64,000 bases of DNA from Onchidella celtica (lineage: Eukaryota; Mollusca; Gastropoda; Systellommatophora; Onchidiidae). The stretch lies in the NCBI GenBank assembly GCA_963931925.1, contig OZ007571.1:40251550-40315549 (forward strand), given 5' to 3'. How positions within the stretch are numbered: position 1 is the stretch's first letter; the number at the start of each line of letters is the position of its first letter. Positions 46,231-61,983 of the stretch are shown one piece after another. A program made the translations under genes and the position numbers. Under the pieces are notes generated by a model. The model saw nothing but the letters and a program-made list of their open reading frames with translations, made no database searches and was not told where the DNA came from.

Positions 46231-49216
46231 TTTACACATCTCTTTACATACAGAAAATTGACTTCGTCTCAAAGGAACATAAGAATGAAACAAACATGAG
46301 TTCTTTTTATGTGGCTGGAAGATGTGTACATTGTCCTCGCTTGTGCCAATAGCCAACTGACTCTGTGACTGACAGAGGCACTGTTAAAGGCAAACAGAAA
46401 CCCGGTTGCTCCCTCAACAGTTTACTACTACTACTTTTTTAATTTATTACTACTTTTTAGTCTTATCTTCATTCTTTCATTTAACAAATTTCACTTCAGT
46501 GTTTGATATTACCAACCAGTGATCTTTTCACTACAAAATGGGAAATGTGAAGGTGACCTAATTATCTCATCCCGGTTATGGTTTTTAAAGCTTGTAACAT
46601 CTATAACATTTCATGACTATATTTTCTTACAGCAAGTTACTGTGGTACATGGTCACAACCCACTTTCTACACAAGGATCAGGGTTTAGTGGCTGTCTCAG
46701 TTTAGCCACTGTATACTATTTGTGAACATGTTATGGATTTGTCTTCAGGTAGAAGTGGCAGTTTCTGAAATCAAGCTCAAAGTACTTCAGTTCAAGGAAT
46801 ACTTATTGCCACGTCAAACAAATTTCATCATGATTAGATACATAAAACCAGCAAGACAGGTTAACATTATAATGGTGATGGATTTGGGGGGGGGGGGGGG
46901 GTGAGGGAGGGATGTCACCAAATTTGCCACTGAAATTTAGCTAATTCATGTGAAATTTTTTTTTCATTTTTTTTTTTTCAAACGAATATGTAAACAAACA
47001 GTTGAGTTAGTCGTCATTTGAGTGATTTAAAAGATGTTTTTTTTTTATTCATTGACAATAAAATAAATGAGACATGTTTGAAATTAGGATGAGGAGGATT
47101 ATTCACTTTCAGTGTCAAGTATCGGATCTATTAAACTTTTGATCCCCAGTCTAGTCAGCTAATAAAGGCTCCACGTCCCAAAGAAATGCTGCCTTGGGCA
47201 CCCCAACCCAACCCTTTTTCCTACCCTTTTTATGTGTGTGATTGATTGTTTTGTCATTGTTAGTATCCGATTACCGTGGCACCGAATCTCCTTCTCTCTA
47301 TCTCTCTATCCCCCTCTCTCTCTTCTAACCTGCATTATAAAATTTGTTAAGCTCGCCGCCCAGAGTTATGACACAGAGAATGAACCGACCTTTACGAGTA
47401 GTTATCTTTCCACAGATTATGCGCTGGTAACACGATTATTTCATTCGGACTATCAGGTGCATTAATTCAATTCTAAGCAGTTTATTATTATTATTATTCA
47501 TATCTTACGACCACAACAAGTATTTGTGAGAAAACCCTTTTTCCTTTGTATAACAACATGACATGCACGTCCAAAAGATATGTATATATATAGCCTGCCT
47601 TCCACACATCTTAGGGAGACAGCCATAGGAGCTCTGATTGAGAAAAGAACATGGAGAAAGAGACAGACAGATAGAACAATGAACATTTTGTGAAATAGTA
47701 AAACGAGTTACCGAAAGCTATCTATTGCTTTAGTAATAATACATGTGCTGAAGATTTGTCTTGAATCCAGGAAGAAGGCGATTTACATTATAAGACCGCA
47801 TGGCTGTAAGTTCATGACGTTTGTCGTGTATTCTTTTCTGTAAACGTCACCACTGCCTAATGTTTCCACAAAGGATCTGCACTTTCCACGGCTCCCATAA
47901 TATAAGTGTATTGGAAGGCGGGTTTTGGTGGACCTGAGCTTGACCTTGTTTGGTTGATAAATAGGACTAGCCATGCCGGTAGTTACAACTCATGGAGAGC
48001 TACAGTTGGTGCTTATTTAGATTCATTGATAATGTGTAATTCCATTTCCACAAGGCCTGTTGTTGACACCGACGTGTCTTGCGGAGTAGGCTGAGACCAT
48101 GTTATAACATTTACACTAGATCTGAGTGGTTCCCAATAATCTCGCAGCGTGTGGAACTTGTTAGATTTCGGCCCACTCTAGTCTTCGACTCTGATAATTA
48201 AAACGGTGGTCTGAGATAAGGATAGGCTTAGCCTTACCAAGGTATAGCATTAATTGTAGCCTACATTGTCTTGACTTGTGGAGGTCACTATAACACAAAC
48301 ATTATGCAAGCGGCGTCCTTGTATCTGTTGGTACCCGATCTGTTTCGCCATGTCTAATATCAAAGATTAATAGTATTCCTTGAAAATGGGTTAACTGCTG
48401 GGTGGGGAAATTAAATTATTAAACTTTCAGCAGTTCACGAAATAACACCTTTTTGTCCATCTCTGTCTATCTCAAATATGCAAACAAAATAAACGTGAAG
48501 GAGAATCTCATGGCATGCAGGGTAGGTAGACTAGAAGATATATATATCTTTTCTCACTCCCCATTCCCTTTCTCTTTCGCCACCTTTACTGCACAGGGAA
48601 ACAATATCCAGACTGAGTACAAAAACGTCCTCTCTCTTCTGCAACCCGGTATTTCAAAAATACAAATAACATTTCTTTACACTCATTTCTTCTTTCTTTT
48701 TTTTTCCTTTTCTTCATCAGCAAAAATACACACTCAATTCAAACATCTGCACAGCAATGGTATACAGAATAATGTAGTCACACAGACACACGTGCACATT
48801 AGTGCTTCACAACACCACCTGATTTGATAAAAAGAAAATCAACTTAAGCCACTGGGCCCAATATTGGACATATTCATGTGGGTTGATCTGACAAAACCGG
48901 AGGAAATGTGAAATTTTGTAGAAAATCAAAACTGAAATATTTCTGATACGATTTCAAGCAAAATATTTTAATTGAAAACAGAAACATGGCTTTCATATTA
49001 ATAGCAAATCTCAATTTCCGTAGAAAACCCCCCCCCCCCCCCCGCAGTGTAGGGGTTCTTCCAGGTCTTTGGTCATTCACCTCATGCCCGATTTCGTCAG
49101 ATCCAGTCACATGTAAATAACATCTATAAATGATAGTTATAGAAGCATTCATTTCAGGCGACATTTCTGTTGAAGACAGCTCAGGACCAAATCGTTCTTT
49201 CCATCCGTTTATCTAG
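46231..49216. other. Intergenic stretch, no gene supported
   Basis: After the end of the duplicated unit I see only short open frames, a G run at about 46886-46902, a TC-rich tract near 47295 and T-rich runs. A 63-codon minus frame at 47783-47974 has an ATG and an upstream stop but no homology I recognise. Confidence 0.45.
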
Positions 49217-49409
49217 TCATGCAGGCAGCGCAAGGTCCATCACTCCTGTCAATAGCAGTGTCTGGAAAAGTTGAAGGAGGACCGCCCATACGCTGAGATG
49301 GACAATGATCTTGACTTTTCGATCAAAACCTATTAACATTGCCGCCATTGCTCTGGCACACATCACCAGCATCATGGTGGTCATACTAAGAAGTGTGATG
49401 AAGAAGAAA
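49217..49409 (-). CDS. Possible last exon of a membrane protein
   Basis: On the minus strand a good acceptor (T-rich, then GTGTTTCAG) is followed by a frame of 63 residues and a stop. It begins FFFITLLSMTTMMLVMCARA and ends VMDLALPA. Two hydrophobic segments (about 1-25 and 33-60) are separated by a charged GFDRKVK loop. The acceptor would be phase 2. I could not find matching upstream exons in 49430-54600, so this may be a chance frame. No family recognised. Confidence 0.3.
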
Positions 49410-50756
49410 CTGAAACACAAAAGGAAAATAAATTACAGAATATAAATTTACGTTCCTGTACGTGAACAGGTCAGACTAAATAGGGACAAATGAAATAAAA
49501 TATCATTCGCTGTTCATACTTTTATAACGGCCCCGAGATCCGAGATTAACGCCAAGACTTGTACACCTTGTTCACCAGAATGGACTTTTTTTTTTTTGGC
49601 ACCTTCAAACTATCAATGAAAGTCGTATTTCAAGACTATCCTGGAAACAAACTTGTGTCAACAGCAGAAAAATCAATATAATAAACTGAATGTCAGGCCG
49701 TCAAACGATAAAATGATCTTGTCATAGCGACAATACATCGATCATTTATAGAGAATATTACAGCCAACAACAGTTTCAGCATAAATTCTTGTTAACTGCG
49801 GTTCTCTCTGCCACATGGCCCCTACCTAATATCACTAGTTTCGGAAACACATCCACAGGTTGGCTAGGAGATCACCAAACCCCAGCTCCGAATATCGTGC
49901 GGAGCTTTGTCGTTGCTGATTTTTTTTTTTTTTGAAGAAGAAGAAGAATGCGTTTCTTTGCCGGCCATTGGCGGTTTCCCAAGAAAATACTTTTTTTTTT
50001 TTTCAAGAAAATACTTACAGGAGGGTACTCTTAAATATATCCTTATTCTGTGTTTCTGTTCTGACAGACAGTCTAATGGGCAGTGTCATGCAGAAGTTTG
50101 GCGATGCCCTATAATGCCCGGGGCCAAATCCAGGCCTTGATTGCATGTCCCGAGGGCTTAGACGCTCTTTGATCGGATGCCTCCTCTGTTGCCCTCCTCT
50201 GCCTCCTTTCTGCACGCCACTGCTAACAGGCTACATGAGTTGGAATAATTTTAAAGTAAATTTATACCTGAAGCAACCTAAGTCGATCCAATAACGTTTT
50301 TGTGAAATCATGCCCGTTCCTAAGTCTTAATGTAAGGTGAAAATGTAAAGACTATCAAGATCTGTCTAAGATGCAGTATGTATTCTCTATAAACGAGGAT
50401 GTTGAAGGCTCGATGGTCGGCCATTTTTCTCGTCAGCAGAGAACTAAATTGCGCACTGGTGCTAAAAGGTAAGGCGTGGATTTTTTTTTTTTATAAATTT
50501 GTTCGAATTAAATTTGAACTACAGCCGACTGATACTTGCAGTTTACAAATTTGGCATCTCCCCTACCCCAACCCACGTAGGCCTACAAAATGAAATATAG
50601 AAAGGGAACGAACAAAATGAAATGGTTTAGAATGAAATATAAATTAATAGATGCCGAACCTGGAAAAAATACCCCAAACTCAAAATTGGCTCCCATCATT
50701 TTGTCGTTGTTTGTTTGTTTATTTATTTATTTATTTATTTACTTACTTATTTATGC
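49410..50756. other. Intergenic stretch, no gene supported
   Basis: Contains T runs and a GAAGAAGAAG tract near 49936, and a TTTA repeat just before the GATA array (50721-50754). No exon or element ends recognised. Confidence 0.4.
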
Positions 50757-51140
<384 letters not shown>

Positions 51141-54100
51141 GTGAAAAATGGGAAGTCAGATAAGCAGAACAAATTAAAGTTAACAAAGGGCCAGCTTGGA
51201 AACTTCTGAAAGCATCACGAAAAAAGATATTTTCACGGTAATGTCCCCAGAAAGAAATTCAGCCAGAGAAAAAAAGCAGTAAGTTCTGGTCCTGAAAATG
51301 TGTGTGTTTTGGACCTAATTTTCAGTGATCTGCAGAAAAACATCACGAGTTACTTTTCCTTTCTTGCTTCTCACCGAAGCCGCTGAGGCCACCGAAAACC
51401 ACAACTTAATGAAACAAAAGGTGTGCCAAAAAGTGTGTCATGTGTCTGTGTAAGCCAAGAATTTTCTCTTTAGAACAAAAAAATCCTCTTCTGCTGCTTT
51501 CTTGTATGTCTGTACCGTACTATCTCCGTATTTGAAAACCGCTTTATCTTTTTCTTCAAGCGCAAGAGTGAAACAACAGTGACAATTATTATATCTCTTT
51601 TCACCAGTTCGAATTCATGTGCAAGTTCGAGTACAGTAAAAGAAGTTGAATATCTCGAAACTATATCGCCATTTCCAAACCTAAAACAGTTTACTATTAT
51701 TTCAAAAGGGCACAGACAAAAATCACATTTGGGGTTGTGGAACCACTGATCAATCTCAAACGAATTAACAACAACAACAATAACAAATAATGAGGTCGCC
51801 AGCCCCTCTCCTTCCCCATTTTAGAATCTAGAACTTATGTTCATATTGCATGTACCGGTAAAAATAATGTGCATTTAAAAATTGCAAAACAAACAGACTA
51901 ACCGACTCTTTGACTGTCTAGGTCTGCTTGTTCAGTCATCGTACAGAACAGATCTCATGTTTAACATTCAAACGTCGACAGAATCAGCTACGTATAAACC
52001 TTCTATGTAATAGGCCAGCTACCCGTAAAAAAGTCGTTAAAAAAAAAATCAGTTGACGCAAGCGTACAGGTGTAATTTAAATCTAGCCACTGAATAAGCT
52101 CCCTGTTGTCAGTTTTGTAGAGATGATCGATACATGAGACTTGCCACATAGGGTACCATAAAATGTCTCTCTGATTTAGCCAGCCGGCCGTTACAAAATC
52201 GATCCCGCCACCTTATTCTCTATTGACAGTGCCGCATGTAACAAATGGTCTTACCGTAATATCAATGTATTGCCAAACCTAAATTACTCGCAAGCGACAA
52301 AGAAAAAAAAAAATCGGCACTACACTGAGACATCGAACCAACGGGTATTAACCCAGTGTCTTCAATAATAAAAAGAAAATGATCAGGAAATAATTAACAG
52401 ATTAGGCTGAAGTAACACAAGAAGCATTGGCCTTTGAACTCTAGTCTTATTCAGTGCCTGAACAGAAAAGAAGAAATGCTGTAAGTTAAGAGCCCACCGC
52501 TCAATCTTATCAAATAGTTTTGAATACGGTTCACGCCAAAGCTATTTGTTCAGCAAAAACAATTTGATAGGGAAATACTAATAAACTATTTGTCCTGTTT
52601 CTGCAATATTTGAAAAAAAAGTGGACAGTCATAAATTACTCTATTTTTATATTTGGTTGTTGTTGGTTTGTTCATGAATGTCACAGGAGAAGCAGTGTCA
52701 GGCCTCAAATTAAGGTCAAAAGAATTCATCTACCCTCCGTTTTTGTTGCCAAAAGCACCGTGGAATTACGAATTTTAAACAGAATTCATATAACCAGTCA
52801 AGCCGATCAGCTGGTTATAAACTGTATAATGTATTCCTTCAACATGAAATGTAAGAAAGTACCAACCGTCAAATGCTCAGCATTAACCATGCTGATGTTC
52901 AGAAAGTATTGCCGTGCTTTCTTATAACATTGACTGAATCAACAAAGTACTTACAAGTTTACTTAGTAAGTTTAATTAAGCAATGGTGAGTGTTAGCACT
53001 GAAGCCAGGGCATACCATACTGGCACTGTCCCAGCGCCATCGTCCGTCCATGGACCTGACTTTTGTGGAGCGGCGCCCCTCCAGTGGATTAAAGATAAGT
53101 CAACCATTTGAAGTGTTGACATTGGATTTGTCAATGGCTTACTTTTCTCCAGCGGTTAACTCTTGATGAATGGCGCCGGTGGGAGACGCCAGATCGCCAA
53201 AGGAAAAGGAAGAGTAGTGAATTTTTTTTCAAATGAGATATTATTATGCGCTCTGTTTTTTTCTACTACCTGACTATGAAGATGTATTAAAAATGTTGAC
53301 ATCGTTGTGAAACAAAACATGAAAGCATATAGGCCTATATACGTGGACTTAAAATTTAAAATGATTATACTAGAGGAAACAAAGCTGAACAATAAGAACA
53401 CTCGATCCCTTCCTTAACTATACGTAATTCGACCCCCCCCCCCTCCCCGGCCCCTTTTCACGAGGAAGAACTTACTGCCGGGCCTCTTTTAAAATTGAAC
53501 TCAAGAATGTTAACAATATGATTTTTGGTCAGTTAGAAGGAAGTGGGGACTAAATCTGACCTACATGTATTCTCTTATTAAAATTCTCACAGCTCATCAT
53601 CACAAATAACATTTCAAGTAGACAATGTGTTGTGGTCTATAAACTGAAAAATGTAGGAGTAAAACAAACTGCAGATCTAGTTACCGGCACGAATACATCT
53701 GAATAATGTAAGCTTACAAACCAGTTCATGAGATGGATTCACTTTCGCTGTTTCGGCGCTGCTATTACTTTTTGTCGTGAAATTCGCTACTACACCATGA
53801 GGTATAGAAACTGTCTGAAATGGAATGAAAACCTGACGGATAATCTTTCTTGAATAATTTGTGCAGCATATTTGCGGGTGTTTACACAGGTCGGTGCCAG
53901 TTATTCACGTTTGCGCACAGAGGATAGAATGATTAGACTGTGAATGTTACATTTCTTACAATGTGGTTGTGAATATAATTTCTGGACCGAAGGTTTTGTA
54001 CGAGCCGTTCGGAATTCTTACATAAATGACGCCTGTGACTTTACAAAAACTGATGCACAGGAGCAGTTCATATATTTCACTTGATGCTTTACAAACAAGG

Positions 54101-54261
54101 ACAGCCCACATTATTAATCAGTTAGTTGCAAGTTCAGGCTTTTTATTCTTGGGAATTAAAAAAAAAAGTTTAATCACAAATTATTGTTCTGGCAAATAAG
54201 TTTACTAATTTATGTTCTTTTCCAGCCACTCATTTTGATCCTAGTTAAATGTAAGGTGCAG
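51141..54261. other. Intergenic stretch; one weak exon-like segment
   Basis: Mostly AT-rich with no recognisable gene. On the minus strand 53718-53814 has an acceptor (CATTTCAG), an open frame starting TVSIPHGVVANFTT with two Asn-glycosylation sequons, and a GTAAGC donor. It could be an exon of a minus-strand gene, but I could not connect it in frame to neighbours. A C run lies near 53431. Confidence 0.3.
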
Positions 54262-54402
54262 TTACGAGAAGAACCAGACACAAGTGGCCACAAGAACAAA
54301 GACAATACTGATTTGACGCAGAAATTTCTTAATGTTCATTTTCGTTGAATACTGGGACTGATGTCCAACGTTGTTTCTCTTTTCCTCAGTGGGATTCATC
54401 AT
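54262..54402 (-). CDS. Possible 46-residue membrane microprotein or first exon
   Basis: The minus-strand frame opens with MMNPTEEKRNNVGHQ and ends with a hydrophobic helix, ISIVFVLVATCVWFFS, then a stop. The layout is a polar, basic N-terminus (KKFLRQ) and one C-terminal membrane segment. That would suit a tail-anchored microprotein or the cytoplasmic and membrane part of a type II protein if a donor is used near the stop (GTAACT). It lies about 180 bp upstream of the profilin start in divergent orientation. I recognise no family. Confidence 0.25.
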   Translation of the reverse strand: MMNPTEEKRNNVGHQSQYSTKMNIKKFLRQISIVFVLVATCVWFFS

Positions 54403-54580
54403 GTGGCTAGCAGAAGTGACCGGAAATCTGAAAAAAGGTGGACCTGGGTTGTGCTGATCAATTCATGAATAATTCAGGCTAATGTGTAAATCGCATGTAT
54501 TTGAACGGCGGTGACGTAAACATTTCTGCAAACATTTTAATCAGAAAGCCAGCGTCGATGTCGATACTTTAGCGATGATT

Positions 54581-58853
<4,273 letters not shown>

Positions 58854-59341
58854 TGAGGATGACGTCGCTTGGGAACGACTGGCATTCAAACACAGTACAT
58901 GTGACTGCAGTGCAGTGTACACTTTTGTATCAATGGCGTTGTTATATATTATGATGAAGAATGTTTACTCCACACATGATTCACTCATTTTCTTGTATAT
59001 AAATATAATGTGCATGATTGTTAATATGGCTGTGAAGATATATTTACAAAGTGCATTTCTCAGAAAAATGTGTGCTCTGTGAAAATAAGACTATGGTAAA
59101 ATGAAGCCACTGCAAAAATTGCAGTTCAAAGTTCCAGCATCTATTGCATAATGTTTGTAAACACACCATGGTGATCATTGTTTTAGCTGTTTCTTCAGAA
59201 GGAGAAGTGATCTAAAATAAGCAAAAAATGGGGCTTAAACATATGGCCAAGTTTTCAGAAAAATCACTTCATTCAAATTCACGCTTGTACATGAGTACAT
59301 TGTGATTCATCCCTGCTGTTAAGGAGATAGTAAGTTCTGTC

Positions 59342-59347
59342 AATAAA
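59342..59347 (+). terminator. Candidate profilin polyadenylation signal
   Basis: AATAAA about 490 bp after the profilin stop codon in an otherwise gene-free stretch; it is the first canonical hexamer I noticed downstream. Confidence 0.4.
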
Positions 59348-59566
59348 AGACAGCATCTCAGCCAGTAAAATTCAGTGTAGGCTATGACTCATGAAATGTT
59401 GCTAATTTCAGATAGTTTCATTGCTGGTTCATAAACAGGCAACACTAAATGAATGAGTGAAGTGAATAAGTAGATGCGAGGCCTATGATTAAGTTATTTT
59501 CAGGGTGGCCTGCGAGTTATTCTCATCTTCTATAGTTGCGATTCCCTCACAAATGATAAATACATA

Positions 59567-60285
59567 TACGAGGGGCAAACCAAAAGTTTTCCACCTGCTG
59601 AATATTAATGAACAGAGATTGAAGGTTGAAATTTTCAACATTTTCACTCACATTAGTCTTTATCGCCCTGCACAGCTACACACCTCTGCCACTGATGGAT
59701 GACTTTGAGAAGACCTTGAGAATAGAATATATATATTCAGTTTTGAGAACAAATGTCTGATGGAGCCAGATCTGGCATATAAGGTGGATGTGGTAGAATT
59801 TCAAAGTCACAATCTCGCGCAGTTTCTGCTGTTGTCCTCGAAGTGTGAGCTGGCGCATTGTTGTGAAGTGGTAACACATCTTTTCAGAAGACCAGCACCT
59901 CTTTTCACTTGGAGTGTTCTATCCCCAAGATTAGTGAACGGAAATTTCTGAAAATTTGCATGCACTCTAGTACAGTGGTTCTTAACCTGGGTTCGATCGA
60001 ACCCCAGGGGTTCGGTGAGTCAGTTTCAGGGGTTCGGCGATTTGGTTCACCCCACTCGTATGATATACATATGTTTTGAATTTGAAGAAAAAAAAAAGCA
60101 CATTTTATTTTTCCAACTACGAAGGGTTCGATGAATGCATGTATGGAACTTGTGGGGTTCAGTACCTCCAACAAGGTTAAGAACCACTGCTCCAGTAAGA
60201 AGTTGATGTACACCCACAGTAAGTTTCAAAACTTTATCTCTATTCATTCATATTCAGGTGGAAAACTTTAGGTTTGCCCCTCGTA
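59567..60285 (-). mobile_element. Decayed mariner element with nested hAT
   Basis: Ends TACGAGGGGCAAACC and GGTTTGCCCCTCGTA are inverted repeats (about 30 bases with small differences), flanked by TA. On the minus strand 59880-59750 encodes HNNAPAHTSR...HPPYMPDLAPSD, the mariner core around the second and third catalytic acids with 34-residue spacing. The second Asp is Asn here. Only the middle of the transposase remains, so the copy is dead. It lies between the convergent profilin and 61984 genes. Confidence 0.85.
59973..60189. mobile_element. Small hAT element inserted in the mariner
   Basis: Ends CAGTGGTTCTTAACC and GGTTAAGAACCACTG are a perfect 15-base inverted repeat. Flanks CTCTAGTA and CTCCAGTA are an 8-base duplication with one change. 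The 217 bp interior has two GGGGTTCGG direct repeats and no coding capacity. Resembles MER5-like hAT elements. Confidence 0.88.
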
Positions 60286-60289
60286 TATA

Positions 60290-61983
60290 CGTAATTCATG
60301 AAGTGTTACAATATCTGGGTCATTAAAAGATATTACTGTATTTATGTTTTTAAGCGTTCATATATATATATTGGATTTATCCAACACTTTTCCTGGAGTG
60401 GCTCAGACTTTTAAGTACATGTATTTATAACTAACACTGAATTGCTTAGAAATATTACTGTGTTCCAGACATTTGAAAAATAATCTTAAAAAAGTATCAA
60501 AGAATTACTAGCGAAACACATAAATGTGTTTGAACCATAACAATACCAATCAGCTTATGTTGAAAAGCGAAAAAAAAAACTGACACAAAAACTTTCAGAT
60601 GACTTTGTTTCCATTGCAAAGGTGCAATATGAAAATGATATTGATGAATGAGAAGCTAAAGAACTCCCATCTGGAGCCTTGTCGTGTATTTCATAGCAAA
60701 CTTTCTCCATGCTGAAACATTCTATTTAAATGCAAGTTGCAACAAACAACAGCTAACCAGAGTGATAAAACATTCACACAAGAAAAAATGATGAAGGAAG
60801 CCAAGAGCATCAGTAACTTTCCTGCAGTACACACACACTACCAACAAGAGCAACATTAACACTGCCAATTGAGATTTTTTAGTTTAATGGTAATGACAAT
60901 ATTGCATTTTCACTTAAACAGTTACAATCAGAAAAATATCCAATAGTAACAGATGGTGGATCCTAACAAACATCATTCTATAACTAATGATGATAAAGTG
61001 ATATTTCAACAATGTAAACATGTCTTAACTAAAGCGCAAAAGTTTCAGAATTTCAACAATGTAAACATGTCTTAACTAAAGCTCAAAAGTTTAAGTATGA
61101 AAATAACATTATTTTGAAACTACTGTATTACAAAAAGCATTATTCTGCTCCAACTCAATGCAATAACGAATTACATATATTATACATATATGAATAACAA
61201 TAATACAATAATGCAGCAACAGTGATTCAATACAAACAAAACAAAACAAAACAAAAAACTGAAAATGAGGTCTGGATTCATAATTCTGGTGCCTTTAGCA
61301 AAGTCTGTGCAAGTATGATTAAGGGGCAGTAAAAAACAAAATCCACCACACATAAAATTATTAGCATTCCATTATGCTTTTGTGGCATGACAAAGAAATG
61401 ACAAATGAACTTATAACAAAGTTAACATACAAGTTACAAAAAATGATTAACATCTTTCTCAGATTGTGTTTGAATTGGAGAAAACACTAATATTCTTAAT
61501 TCAAACCATGGATTATGATAGTGGTGCTTGCTGATGATTTGCGCAAAATTCAGAGGAAAACAAATAATTCTGTATAATTAATAATTTTATGACTGAACGA
61601 AATGCCGTGCAATGGGACAACACAAAAACAGATGAGTAATAAATAAATAGTTATGGCAACATGAACGAACTTTAGTTTAAATGACATGTTAGATATTATA
61701 TGTAAGACCTCATGCATAGATATTAATGATCAAAGCAAATTGTAACAATTTGAGATATAAAACTGGATCAGTCTTACTCGCAGACTTTGACTAATACAAA
61801 TGTATAAAATCCATTTGTTAATACTAATAGTTTTGTTTCACAGCTCTAAGCTCACAGCATGTGACAGTAAAAGAATCAGTTAAAAAAGAAATGCAAAATA
61901 GGAAACAAACCTGTTTCAAGAACTTGCAAGGATTTTTACCTGAATGTGGCAAATGAAACTTTCAAAGAAACATAAATCAGGTA
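60290..61983. other. AT-rich stretch between convergent genes; probable 3'UTR and flank
   Basis: No exon recognised. It should contain the 3'UTR of the minus-strand gene ending at 61984, but I found no clear polyadenylation hexamer on that strand. A 47-base direct repeat lies at 61004-61095. Confidence 0.4.
61004..61095. repeat. Two-copy 47-base tandem repeat
   Basis: The unit beginning TTTCAACAATGTAAACATG and continuing CTTAACTAAAGC, CAAAAGTTT occurs at 61004 and again at 61051, almost identical. Confidence 0.85.

Noticed and set aside
47783-47974. 63-codon minus frame starting MASPIYQPNKVK
   Set aside because: It has an ATG and an upstream stop but no splice partners, no known motif and no neighbour supporting it.
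52610-52927. 105-codon + frame
   Set aside because: Opens in an A-rich run, has no recognisable domain and no splice context.
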